Origin: CBDVBE01 sp964543525
Lineage (GTDB): Bacteria; Fibrobacterota; Chitinivibrionia; Chitinivibrionales; JANQEN01
Direction of reading: 5' to 3'
Length of the DNA stretch: 64,000 bases
Assembly (NCBI GenBank): GCA_964543525.1
Contig: CAZIYW010000001.1
Coordinates: 1-64,000 of the forward strand
The notes under the pieces were generated by a model. The model worked only from the letters and a program-made list of their open reading frames with translations, ran no database searches and was not told the origin of the DNA. The position numbers were made by a program, and so were the translations under genes. This document shows positions 53,250 through 62,818 of the stretch, one piece after another; the stretch's first letter is position 1; each line of letters begins with the position of its first letter.

Positions 53250-54719
53250 TTATTTCTTTAAGAAAAACCCTTTTAAATAATCTATTTCCTGTTTTCGTAT
53301 ACCTCCTGTTATCAAATAAAACGTCAATAATAATAACACTCCTAAAATACCGAGGATATAATGATTTATCTTATCAGTTCCATAAATAACGAGTGAATAA
53401 ACACCAATAATCAATATTATATTTTTTAAATATTTCCTCCAATTGAAAGATACTTTTAAATTTTTCCACCTGAAATATGCCGACATTATAAATATTATAC
53501 TATACGAAACCAATGTTGCCGATGCTGCACCTGAAAGACTAAATACTGGTATTAAGATATAATTTAAAATAACGTTTGAAGCTAAATATGCAATTACAAG
53601 ATAGAAATTAATATACGACTTACCAACGCATAAACTCTCGCTCCCATTTAATCCACTGATAGAACCGGCAACAATCATAAATACGACAAATATTTTCAAA
53701 GGAATGATTCCATTTATAAATTCTTCACGTCCGGGATATAATAGTTGTGGAATCTCCCAGGCAAGTGAAAAAATCAAAACTCCAATAAGCGAATATAGTA
53801 TTTGACTGTAATTAATTGAGATATCAATAAATTCCTGTAGTCGATTATCTTTTGAATAAAACAATTTTGTAACAAATGGTATATTCACTTTCTGCATCGC
53901 AGCTGTCAGCATTGAAGTACCTTCGTGAATAAAAAGCACAAATGAATATACACCAATGGCAGCCGTATCAATAAAAAAACCTATCATAATTATATCAATG
54001 CGGGTACCTATCCGAGACATAACAGAAGAAAATGAAATTGGGAAACCTAAAATGAATAAACTTTTTGAATACTTAGCAAACTCTTTCCAATTATCCAATA
54101 AAATCAAACTCGGCTTGGTCTTAATGATTCCAATGACTAAAAAAATGAACTCACTTAATAGTAAAGAACAAGGAACAACAGCCACATTGTACTTGTATAA
54201 CAATAAAAAAAGAGTTAAACAAATAAATAAGATACTTCTTCCTGTTTCGATAAGTGACCGCGCCCGTAAATCTTGATTTCCATTTAAATAACCCAAAACA
54301 GGTTTATTAAGAATTGCAATACTACAAGCTAGGCTGAAATAACGAAGAAGATATTTATAGTTTATATTTCTGAAATATTTTATCGCTATTGTTTCTGAAA
54401 GTAAATATAAAATGATAAACGAAATAATACTAAAAACTAATGCCATAGTTATGGCCGTATTGAATATCATCCTCCTTCTTGTCCTGCTATCGTAGTACTC
54501 CGCGACTAATTTCGTAACTGCTGGATCCAAGCCAAATGAAAATAGCGTAAGTGGCAAATTATGATATAATAAATATGAAAGCATAATTATTCCAAGATCT
54601 GAAACACCGGAAATATTTCCGACAAGTAGATTTAAAATAAACGCAGATAATCCAAGAGAGAAGATTCCAATAGAAGACCAGATTATATCTTTTACATATT
54701 TTTTTTTAAGTTCAGCCAT
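53250..54719 (-). CDS. Wzx-like polysaccharide flippase (MATE/MVF superfamily)
   Basis: 489 residues, about 12-14 membrane helices, no large soluble domain. The N-terminus (KYVKDIIWSSIGIFSLGLSAF, then NLLVGNISGVSDLGIIMLSY) matches the start of oligosaccharide flippases, which move lipid-linked repeat units across the inner membrane. It is the only such gene in the window, so the locus may follow a Wzx/Wzy-like route, though no clear Wzy polymerase was recognised. AT-rich, last in the leftward right-hand series. Confidence 0.85.
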   Translation of the reverse strand: MAELKKKYVKDIIWSSIGIFSLGLSAFILNLLVGNISGVSDLGIIMLSYLLYHNLPLTLFSFGLDPAVTKLVAEYYDSRTRRRMIFNTAITMALVFSIISFIILYLLSETIAIKYFRNINYKYLLRYFSLACSIAILNKPVLGYLNGNQDLRARSLIETGRSILFICLTLFLLLYKYNVAVVPCSLLLSEFIFLVIGIIKTKPSLILLDNWKEFAKYSKSLFILGFPISFSSVMSRIGTRIDIIMIGFFIDTAAIGVYSFVLFIHEGTSMLTAAMQKVNIPFVTKLFYSKDNRLQEFIDISINYSQILYSLIGVLIFSLAWEIPQLLYPGREEFINGIIPLKIFVVFMIVAGSISGLNGSESLCVGKSYINFYLVIAYLASNVILNYILIPVFSLSGAASATLVSYSIIFIMSAYFRWKNLKVSFNWRKYLKNIILIIGVYSLVIYGTDKINHYILGILGVLLLLTFYLITGGIRKQEIDYLKGFFLKK

Positions 54720-54762
54720 TTGTTATTCTATTTTAAAAGAGTTGTAACAATCCTCATAATAC

Positions 54763-55824
54763 TCATGTCAAAGTGCGATACCCACACCAATTACTACAAA
54801 ACACCGGATACTTCTGCTCCAACATCATTTTACGCCACTTCTTTACTTTCGGTCCATTCCATGCCCTTTTAAAACCCATCTCAAATACATTATCCAGGTT
54901 TTGATTTCGATAGGTACAGCACGGATTAATAAATCCCTTATTATTAACAGCTATAAGAGTGGTCATAAGTGCATTGCATATTCCTTTGACTTTTTTTTCA
55001 AAGAAACCATCAGGATAATACCCAATGTATTCAAGGTTTGTCCTCAGTCCAAACTTTCGACACTTTTGAATAATAATTTCTTTAAACCTCTCAAACTGCT
55101 CCTGCAATGGTTTAATCGGAATTCCTGCTTCTTCATTTAATTCAAAGCCTCTTACCAGTTGAAAATAGAGCTGGGTGCAGGTTTTAAATCGCTGAGAATA
55201 TTCCGGTAATTGCTCTAACGAATCTATTGTTGAACTGCTGATAACCGACCATATGTTGACCGGGATGCCGGTGATCTCACAGAACTGAATGACATTCTCT
55301 TCGATTCTGATTAAATCTGTTTTACGTATTTTATTGAAAATGTCAGAATCCGGACTGTCTATTGAAACGTTAAGCTGTGTTAATCCTGCATCCTTTATCT
55401 TACGGGCGATTTCTTTTGTAAGAAGCACTCCATTGGTAGTTATTCTTACCTGAGGAATATATTTTTTCGCTTCTCTTATTACTTCGAACAGATGCGGATA
55501 CAATAATGGCTCCCCAATATTATAAAGTAACAAAACCTGTGCACCCTTCAACCCGGGAAGAATTTTTAACGCAGATTCCAGCGGCATATCATCTTTATTG
55601 GCTGCTCTGAAATCCGGATCACATTGTTGACACCAGGGGCATCGCAGATTGCACCGTGCGGTCAGCTCTATCAAAATGTGACTGGGGAAATTGTAACAAT
55701 ATGTTGATGCATATTTACCGAGCAGTTTTATTTCCAGCATTTTTATGAGCGTCAGGAAATTCCTATCCGCCAGTCGCAACTGGAGGCCTGATACTTTTGT
55801 AAATATTGAATGAAAAATATTCAT
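54763..55824 (-). CDS. Radical SAM/SPASM-like protein (third)
   Basis: 353 residues. Radical SAM motif CNLRCPWC (C58, C62, C65), with a QQC just after it, and NIGEPLLYP in place of the GGE motif. The C-terminus has several cysteines (ICNALM, INPCCTYR, FCSNWCGY) typical of SPASM-type auxiliary clusters. It shares the design of the 52174 protein but little sequence outside the motifs. Its start overlaps the methyltransferase stop (ATGA), linking the two in expression. Confidence 0.82.
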   Translation of the reverse strand: MNIFHSIFTKVSGLQLRLADRNFLTLIKMLEIKLLGKYASTYCYNFPSHILIELTARCNLRCPWCQQCDPDFRAANKDDMPLESALKILPGLKGAQVLLLYNIGEPLLYPHLFEVIREAKKYIPQVRITTNGVLLTKEIARKIKDAGLTQLNVSIDSPDSDIFNKIRKTDLIRIEENVIQFCEITGIPVNIWSVISSSTIDSLEQLPEYSQRFKTCTQLYFQLVRGFELNEEAGIPIKPLQEQFERFKEIIIQKCRKFGLRTNLEYIGYYPDGFFEKKVKGICNALMTTLIAVNNKGFINPCCTYRNQNLDNVFEMGFKRAWNGPKVKKWRKMMLEQKYPVFCSNWCGYRTLT

Positions 55825-56507
55825 GTTTTTTTCTGTCCTAGCAATTTAAATCCAGCCTCGAATCTATAGGTATCTTCATACAGATACTCGAGCGCCCTTT
55901 GATATTTCGATTTATCTCTTCTTCGGTAATAGAGAGAAATTGTTTTTATACCAACTCGTCTGAGCCTTAAAATTCCCCGTACAATCAAACCGAATAACCT
56001 TGCTAATCCCGGAATAGGAATTAGGTGCCGTAAGCATGCTTCAGAACAGGAAAAACCGAGCGGTGCAATTTTTAATACAGTAAAACCGCTCTTCTCAAGG
56101 AGATTATGCGCCCCTAAATGGCTGAAATGATAGTATGAATGAGCGTGATACGGTTCTAAAAATGAAAGAGAACAAGCAAGGATACCGCCCGGTTTTAATA
56201 CCCGATATATCTCACTGCATCCCTGCCACGGATCCTGTAAATGCTCAAATACCGACATTGATGTAGCCAGCTCAAAACAGTCATCTTTGAAAGGTAGCAG
56301 GCAACCATCCCCGATTATTGCTGTAGAATCTCCACGAATAATATCATAACCGGTAACAGTATATCCTATATTTTTTAAAAAGGTACCGGAATACGAGCCG
56401 CATCCTATATCAAGAGCTTTTGCTCCCTCATTCTGTGCCCTGGGAATTATATCTTTATAGTTGAAATATTCCCATGTAGATTTATCAGGACTGCATATTC
56501 TGGACAT
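55821..56507 (-). CDS. Class I SAM-dependent methyltransferase
   Basis: 228 residues. SAM site ALDIGCGSYSG (31-41), GYDI at strand 2, SMSVFEHLQDP and LKPGGILACS, the methyltransf_11 layout. A C-terminal helical region of about 80 residues may bind the acceptor. Probably methylates a sugar or a lipid-linked intermediate. It lies 86 bases after asnB2 on the same strand and overlaps the radical SAM gene. Confidence 0.83.
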   Translation of the reverse strand: MSRICSPDKSTWEYFNYKDIIPRAQNEGAKALDIGCGSYSGTFLKNIGYTVTGYDIIRGDSTAIIGDGCLLPFKDDCFELATSMSVFEHLQDPWQGCSEIYRVLKPGGILACSLSFLEPYHAHSYYHFSHLGAHNLLEKSGFTVLKIAPLGFSCSEACLRHLIPIPGLARLFGLIVRGILRLRRVGIKTISLYYRRRDKSKYQRALEYLYEDTYRFEAGFKLLGQKKT

Positions 56508-56593
56508 TTCTTAAAAATCCTAACGTATGATTATAAACACCTTAAGTACCAACTTATTCTACAATTACAAAAAATATTACACATATTATTATA

Positions 56594-58534
56594 TCATTCC
56601 GGTAAATTACCATTTCTTATGAATACCTCTTCCCAAACATGATACCCGACAATCTTCCACAATAAAAAATAGTGCCACCGTAAACTGCTTTTCGGTTTTG
56701 AATCTATAATCTTTTTTATATACGGATAATTAAACACCCCGCTCTCTTCGACTCTCTCCCTGGACAGATAGTTCGATGCAAAGCTGCCCAGGTCTTTTTT
56801 AAACTGATATACCGGATTAAAAGTGAAACCGTGTTTCTTCTTGCTCATAATTTGCGTCGGCAGCATATCCCGTATCATGGAGCGCAGTACTTTTTTACGG
56901 TTACCGGATCGAATTTTATAGGGTAACGGCAGCGAATGGACAAATTCAACAACCTGTTTATCGAGAAACGGCACGCGCACTTCAAGGCCGTGTGCCATGG
57001 ACATCCTGTCTTCATTGGAAAGGAAATCATCCACCATTTTATTTGCCAGCTCGAATTGCATAACCGATTCGGTAAAGGAATTACTGTCGGGAAAGACTGT
57101 GAGAAAGTTGTTTCGGACCATATTGGCCGTGCGGCCGATTAAATCCTTTTTGTAAATGCTGTTTCGCAAGTGTCTGTCATGATCCCAGCAGTTTCGCAAC
57201 AGAAGATACATATCAAGAGGGTGGGACAGTCGTTTGATAATATCCGCGCCTCGGCGAAGGTTGTCGAAATTCATTGACGGAAACAGCGACAGCAGGAATC
57301 GCAATGCAGCACCGGAAAGAGAAAATAGCCGCCGCGCACCCGGCTTTCGTAAAAGATCAAGATACAGCGCCAATGCATAAATATCATACCCGCCGAACAG
57401 CTCATCTCCCCCCAACCCGGAGAGCATGACTTTCTGGTACTTACTGGCTTCACGGGCAATAAGGTATCCCTGAAGGCAGTTTACTTTCGGCTCTTCCATG
57501 TAATATATCGTTTTACGGAAATGGTTCAGCGGGTTTTCTTCAATATACAGGTCACAGTGGTTGGTATTAAATTTCTCAGCCACCATCCACGCGTCCTTGT
57601 TTTCATCAGTTGGTTCATTAAAACCAAGGCATAGGGAATTAAGTTTATTTCCATGATAACCCGAGGCAAGCGCAACGAGTGTTGACGAATCAATACCACC
57701 TGAAAGATAGATACCGACATCAACATCGGCGATAAGCTGACTTTGCACCGATTGAGTAAGCAGCTTTTGAAGATGTTTTTCCGCTTCTGCATAGCTGATA
57801 TTGCTTTTACCCTGCGGTAGAGAGTAATATTGATATATACCGCCATACCACTCACCTGCTCGAATTGTTTCTATACGGGTGTGGCCAGTATCAGTTTTGC
57901 CGGGCATCTTATTTTTAAAGAGACAGATATAGCACCCCGGCGGAACCTTTTTCACTTCTTTGAAAAGAGTATTGGGTGACGGCGGGAAACGAATATTCAT
58001 AAAGGCATGCCAGGCATTCATATCCGGTTCAGGTTTCCATTCCGGGATTGCATAGAAAGCTTTTACTTCAGATGAGAAATAGAGCGCATTCTTAACCGTA
58101 GTATATACCAACGGTTTAATACCGAACTGATCGCGGGCAATAATAACCATCTCATTCCCGACATCATAGAGACAAAAGGAAAACATGCCGTTTAAATATG
58201 ACAATGCTTTCAGACCATACTTTCTGTACAAAGCCAGTATCACCTCAGTATCTGATGTTGTTTTAAACGGGTATCCCTCATTACGCAATTGGTCACGCAT
58301 TTCCTTATAGCCGTAAATCTCCCCGTTATAAACTAACCACTGCAGTTCTTCAGTGCTGCTCATGGGCTGGTGACCTCCGGCGAGATCAATGATACCGAGC
58401 CGTACATTCCCAATACTGACATCTTCGAATATTTTAAATCCGTCATCATCAGGACCGCGATGCTTGATTCGTTTGAGCATGCCGGTAATCACCCGCTCTC
58501 TGGTATCATTCACTGTACCGATAATGCCGCACAT
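56594..58534 (-). CDS. asnB: Glutamine-dependent asparagine synthase-type amidotransferase (second copy)
   Basis: 646 residues. Cys2 (MCGIIGTV), HRGPDDDG (25-32) and NGEIYGY form the glutaminase; SGGIDSS (278-284) and SGLGGDE the synthetase. It has an insert near residues 208-250 absent from the 46485 copy, and overall text differs a lot, so the copies are separate subfamilies rather than a recent duplication. Its start overlaps the DUF354 stop (TAATG). Likely amidates a carboxyl group in the glycan. Confidence 0.9.
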   Translation of the reverse strand: MCGIIGTVNDTRERVITGMLKRIKHRGPDDDGFKIFEDVSIGNVRLGIIDLAGGHQPMSSTEELQWLVYNGEIYGYKEMRDQLRNEGYPFKTTSDTEVILALYRKYGLKALSYLNGMFSFCLYDVGNEMVIIARDQFGIKPLVYTTVKNALYFSSEVKAFYAIPEWKPEPDMNAWHAFMNIRFPPSPNTLFKEVKKVPPGCYICLFKNKMPGKTDTGHTRIETIRAGEWYGGIYQYYSLPQGKSNISYAEAEKHLQKLLTQSVQSQLIADVDVGIYLSGGIDSSTLVALASGYHGNKLNSLCLGFNEPTDENKDAWMVAEKFNTNHCDLYIEENPLNHFRKTIYYMEEPKVNCLQGYLIAREASKYQKVMLSGLGGDELFGGYDIYALALYLDLLRKPGARRLFSLSGAALRFLLSLFPSMNFDNLRRGADIIKRLSHPLDMYLLLRNCWDHDRHLRNSIYKKDLIGRTANMVRNNFLTVFPDSNSFTESVMQFELANKMVDDFLSNEDRMSMAHGLEVRVPFLDKQVVEFVHSLPLPYKIRSGNRKKVLRSMIRDMLPTQIMSKKKHGFTFNPVYQFKKDLGSFASNYLSRERVEESGVFNYPYIKKIIDSKPKSSLRWHYFLLWKIVGYHVWEEVFIRNGNLPE

Positions 58535-59571
58535 TATCTGTCCTTTTTAAGAAAAGATGTTATCTCGGAATATATATAGTCAGTAACGTTAATTTTTTCT
58601 GTAAGGAGTTCTGCATGCCCCTTCTGAAATCTCTTTCGTGATCGTGGATTTTGGAATATGTCATCAATGATGCCCGGCGCTTTTCCAATCTCTTTACGGG
58701 AGAGATTATATACCAGATTATACCGTTTCTCTTGCTGAATGGTATAGCCGCGTAAGGTATCGGAAATATAAATAGCAGGCACTCCCAGTACTGCAGCTTC
58801 GGATGCCATGGTGGCACTTTCACCCACAACCAATGATGCAAAGGCTATAAAGTGATGAATCTCGGTTATTGATACGGGTATCTGTTTCGGCTGTAATGAT
58901 TCCGGCAGGGGTGCTTCAGAGGTTATATACACCGGGCCATACTTCTCAAGGGTAGAAATCAGATTTACTTTATCCTCCAGCGGAATTCCCTTTTCACCGA
59001 TATCATGGCTCGCCTGCCAGCTGACAAATCGAAGGAGTGTATATGGACTTTCCGGATCTATGGTATACTTCGATACAATTGATTTATCCGGTGTAAAGAC
59101 CTGCGGGTGCAGATAGGCAAGCTCATGGTACCCGGCATATCGAATCTGCCTTCTCCCGGTGCTTCCCTCATAACATTCAGGAGTATAAACCCGGTGTGCA
59201 AGCGGGTATGCGAACCAGTTGGTTATCCATGCGTTCTCCGTATCATAAAAGATCCACGCCGGTATTCTCAGTACAAATCCGGTAACAGCGATCGAAGGTC
59301 CCATAATCCCCATGAGTAATTGCGGCCGATTCCTTATACAGATAAACAGCAGCCGTATGGTACGGGTTATCATTTCAAGAATCAGACCGATTCCATTTTT
59401 CTGGCGGCTTATCATTATATGAGGAATAGCATACTCCCGCAGCAGCTCAATACTCATCTCCTTCTCCCGGGCAGTGACAATTACCGTAAGATTGTCGGCT
59501 TTCAGTCTGGCGATAACATTCCTGAAAAAATGCACATGCGCAGGATGCAGTATGTCAACGAGTACAACCAT
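58534..59571 (-). CDS. DUF354 protein (glycosyltransferase/epimerase-like GT-B fold)
   Basis: About 345 residues from ATG 59571; a start at 59595 would overlap the previous gene. The N-terminus MVVLVDILHPAHVHFFRN and the later VVGESATMASEAAVLGVPAIY are the DUF354 signatures, related in fold to UDP-GlcNAc 2-epimerase and GT-B enzymes. Members occur in polysaccharide loci of bacteria and archaea, but no reaction is proven as far as I know. TAATG overlap with asnB2 implies coupled translation. Confidence 0.8.
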   Translation of the reverse strand: MVVLVDILHPAHVHFFRNVIARLKADNLTVIVTAREKEMSIELLREYAIPHIMISRQKNGIGLILEMITRTIRLLFICIRNRPQLLMGIMGPSIAVTGFVLRIPAWIFYDTENAWITNWFAYPLAHRVYTPECYEGSTGRRQIRYAGYHELAYLHPQVFTPDKSIVSKYTIDPESPYTLLRFVSWQASHDIGEKGIPLEDKVNLISTLEKYGPVYITSEAPLPESLQPKQIPVSITEIHHFIAFASLVVGESATMASEAAVLGVPAIYISDTLRGYTIQQEKRYNLVYNLSRKEIGKAPGIIDDIFQNPRSRKRFQKGHAELLTEKINVTDYIYSEITSFLKKDR

Positions 59572-59581
59572 ACATATTAAT

Positions 59582-61105
59582 TTACCCCTGTTCATTTAAA
59601 TATCGTGGTATTACAACACACCGTATAAAAAAGATTACAACACTGAGTAATAAAATCCACAGTCCAAAGGCAACAAACGAGTTAACACCGGCGCCGCACA
59701 TACCAACCGGCCATATATCAAAACACTCTGTCCGCAGACTTTCCCATTCAGGAAGGTTATTACCCGCAAAAATCAGTCGGACAGTATTGACCAATTGCCC
59801 GGGAAACAGTTCAGCGTGCAGCCAGACTGGTGCGCTGAAGAGAGTATTTGAATTATCCCACATCGCTTTGGCATAACCGTACCTGTTTACCAGTATCTCC
59901 TGGACATGATGATAATTCACTAAAGTGCTTAACAGGGATACGGCAAATCCGATTATGCACATAATTTTAAAGGCTGTAAACAGTTTTTTATTCTCAAACG
60001 GAATATAAAAAACCGGCAGCAGCAGAAACAGAAATGTGGTATACAAATACCGATTTGCCCAGCACCAAGAGTTGGCACCCATGGCAACTATAACGAGCTG
60101 CATTATCCCGGCCGCAATCAGCATCTGTAAAATAAGCGGTGGAAATTTTCTTAAAAACAGCGCCGGCGGTAACAGCAGCAATAACGGACAGACCCAGAAC
60201 CAGTGAACGCGGCCGAAGGAGATATGGGTACGATACACTGTTATAAGATATGAACCAGCAAAAAACCTGTGAAACAGGTCCCGTATGCTTGACGAACCGG
60301 ATACCAGTATTGATGCACTTTTCCCGGCGCTCCGGCCGAAATAACCGAAATTGAAAGGCGAACCGAAACGATAGTAATTAAACCATATATGCGCGAAGAT
60401 TACCGACCCAATTATGATTAACGGTAAAATATACCTTTTCCATTCCCGTTTATTCTGCAGGATATCCACGAACAAAAAGCTCAGGAAAAACACAATAAAC
60501 TCAATACGAATAAGTGAGGCAAAAAAAGAACAAGCCGCCCAGAGTATCCAGGGTCGAACTGATGAAACCTTATTTCTACCGGTCGCCAGAATGGTGAATC
60601 CCAGAAGCCCCCAGCATAATGCAGCCGGCTCGTTCCAGCCGGTACTGCTGTATTGAAGCATTTCCGAACAGAATACCGCGACAGCGGCAAAAATAAAAGC
60701 ATCCCGTTTTGATTTACCGAGTCGAAACAGCAGAATAAAGATAAACGATCCTGATAAAGCAGTATACAAAAGGTTGCAGCCCGAAACGAATACACTCTGC
60801 ACAAATTCTGGTAATGGCGCTCCCGTTATTTGGGACACTATTTCGTATACCAGAACCGGCGGTAACATCATGAGAATTGACCCTAATGAAAAATGGGGAT
60901 AGGTTTTACCGCTTTCAACGGGAATGCCCCAAGCACCATGATAACCGGACACCTCGAATGAGTCTTTTGTTAATAGATTTCTTGCAGACTCAATTTTCGA
61001 CACCGTATCGTTTGAATAGAGATGCCCGGAATAAAAAATCAGTAATGCGAGGATAAACCAGACACATACAATGATCCAGTCAGGTAGATTTCTTAATCGC
61101 TCCAT
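59582..61105 (-). CDS. GT-C family glycosyltransferase, polytopic membrane protein
   Basis: 507 residues, about 11 helices. First loop: GHLYSNDTVSKIESARNLL, where the aspartate near 33 is the likely catalytic acid, then GYHGAWGIPV and KTYPHFSLG. The C-terminus is a short periplasmic part. This is the fifth intact GT-C gene of the locus. It starts 6 bases after the stop of the broken GT-C gene upstream. Confidence 0.78.
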   Translation of the reverse strand: MERLRNLPDWIIVCVWFILALLIFYSGHLYSNDTVSKIESARNLLTKDSFEVSGYHGAWGIPVESGKTYPHFSLGSILMMLPPVLVYEIVSQITGAPLPEFVQSVFVSGCNLLYTALSGSFIFILLFRLGKSKRDAFIFAAVAVFCSEMLQYSSTGWNEPAALCWGLLGFTILATGRNKVSSVRPWILWAACSFFASLIRIEFIVFFLSFLFVDILQNKREWKRYILPLIIIGSVIFAHIWFNYYRFGSPFNFGYFGRSAGKSASILVSGSSSIRDLFHRFFAGSYLITVYRTHISFGRVHWFWVCPLLLLLPPALFLRKFPPLILQMLIAAGIMQLVIVAMGANSWCWANRYLYTTFLFLLLPVFYIPFENKKLFTAFKIMCIIGFAVSLLSTLVNYHHVQEILVNRYGYAKAMWDNSNTLFSAPVWLHAELFPGQLVNTVRLIFAGNNLPEWESLRTECFDIWPVGMCGAGVNSFVAFGLWILLLSVVIFFIRCVVIPRYLNEQG

Positions 61106-61111
61106 TATCCA

Positions 61112-61746
61112 TCACCGTTTAATAATTATCAGCCAGCCTGAACAGTCGCTTAACTGCCTTACAGTCCATACAATAAGCGTCGCGCCCAGTATATAAATTG
61201 GCATACTGTACCGGATACTTGTCATGGCCTGAATAAACAAGATTTCCATGAACAGGCTCTGGGCCATGAAGATACCCATAAGAATTAACGGCAGTCTTAT
61301 TTTCCGGGGTACTTTAACAAATACTGAAAATGGAAGTACTCTAAGCAGCAAAGGACCGAAAGTATTTCCCTGATGCCGCCCTGGAAAAACGGAAAACGTC
61401 CATGGCGCGGCCGCTATTCTGCCGGCAATATTGACCAGCCGGTAGCACCATCCCGAATTACACGCAACACCCATGGGGCCGGCCAGGTCCTGATCGGCTA
61501 TGGGAGAATGGCTGATTGACAAAATTGAGCCGTTATACAGATATCCGGACGCTGTATAAATAAAAAACAGCACGGTTACGGTTACTATACTTAAAAGAAT
61601 CGATACAGCCATTCGGGAAGCCTTACTGTGTACGAACCATAGGGGAACCATTTGGTTATAAACTGCAACAATGCGACACAAAAAATAATGCAACTAATGC
61701 AACAATATATAAATAAAACGGGAAGCAGGATTTTTTTACGTTTCAT
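61112..61746 (-). pseudogene. Frameshifted and internally deleted membrane glycosyltransferase
   Basis: ATG 61746 overlaps the end of the GT2 gene and opens a frame with a typical first helix (KILLPVLFIYCCISCIIFC), which stops near 61591. A second frame, open to 61112, continues with membrane text (MAVSILLSIVTVTVLFFIY, IRLPLILMGIFMAQSLFM) and ends SIRYSMPIYILGATLIVW, typical of the last helices of GT39-like enzymes. The frames overlap at 61591-61693. Together they encode only about 210 residues, against about 500 for intact members, so a shift and a large internal deletion both seem to have occurred. Confidence 0.65.
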
Positions 61747-62677
61747 ACATACTTTCCAGTTGTTTTCTGCGGATCTGCTCATTGAGCCTTCTGTTTGCGG
61801 CAACAACATCCGCAAGCAATCCGAGGATGACAGCCTGAAATCCCGCTCCGGCCAGTACCGCCAGCAGTATCAATGACTGGATATGTCCGCCACCGGTCTG
61901 CAGGATGAAAAAGTAAAGGAAGCGTAGTCCAATGAGGAAAGAACCGGTCAGGCAAATCAATCCGATGGTAACGAAAAATTTAAGTGGATGATACATCAGA
62001 TATATCCGGGTCATGGTAATGACTGAACGTAAAATGTACTGTCCGATATTATTAAACAGGCGGGATTTTCGCCGTGGTTTATTAATCGGTATTGTAACAT
62101 GGGTAACCCGTAATTTTTTTGCCCCGGCAAGAAAAAGGCTCTCCAGGGTATAAGAAAATTCATCATGTATTATCATTGAATACATTGTTTCCCTGCTGAG
62201 TGCGCGGAATCCACTGGTTGCATCCTTTATTTTCACTCCTGAGAATATCCGTATAACCCAGGTACCCAGTCTTTGCAGAAGCATTTTCAGCGGTGAAAAC
62301 GGTCTTGGTTTATACGAAAGCCTGTCCCCGACAACAATATCAGCTTCTTTATTAACAATTGGTTTGATGATCTCCCGGATATACGACGATGGATACTGTA
62401 GATCGGCATCAGTATTAACAAGGATATCGGCGTTACGTCTTATCGCCACCTCAACACCGGCTGAAAAGGCAGCGGCAAGCCCCATATGACGCGGCAGACG
62501 AACAACCTCCGTTGCCCCGGCTTCCTTGGCAACCGCAGCGGTGTTATCAACTGAACCGTCGTCTATGATAACCGTCTCAATGGAATCGATATCTTCCATA
62601 GTGACTGGAAGCGATCGCAACGCCTCGGTAATTGTTTTCTCTTCATTCCAGCACGGTATTTGAATTATCAATTTCAT
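61736..62677 (-). CDS. DPM1-like family 2 glycosyltransferase with C-terminal helices
   Basis: 313 residues. GT-A motifs: LIIQIPCWNEEKT, VIIDDGSVDNT, GLAAAFSAG and NTDADLQYP. Two C-terminal membrane helices (about 235-257 and 268-298) make it the membrane-bound type that forms polyprenyl-phosphate glucose or mannose and anchors itself at the membrane. First gene of the leftward right-hand series, next to GT-C genes that would use its product. Confidence 0.86.
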   Translation of the reverse strand: MKLIIQIPCWNEEKTITEALRSLPVTMEDIDSIETVIIDDGSVDNTAAVAKEAGATEVVRLPRHMGLAAAFSAGVEVAIRRNADILVNTDADLQYPSSYIREIIKPIVNKEADIVVGDRLSYKPRPFSPLKMLLQRLGTWVIRIFSGVKIKDATSGFRALSRETMYSMIIHDEFSYTLESLFLAGAKKLRVTHVTIPINKPRRKSRLFNNIGQYILRSVITMTRIYLMYHPLKFFVTIGLICLTGSFLIGLRFLYFFILQTGGGHIQSLILLAVLAGAGFQAVILGLLADVVAANRRLNEQIRRKQLESMYET

Positions 62678-62818
62678 TTAGCATTGATCTCTAAAAAATC
62701 ATTTATTTTCTGTGGCAAGCATGGTATTATTTAGTGTAATAGCAATAACTTAACTATTATTCTATAGTACCATTATTCATAACGGGTACGCAACAGATTT
62801 ATCATTTTTACTTATAAC

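Noticed and set aside
46485..58534. The two asnB genes as a recent inverted duplication
   Set aside because: Motifs match, but the second copy has an insert near residue 208 and the sequences differ widely; they are separate subfamilies.
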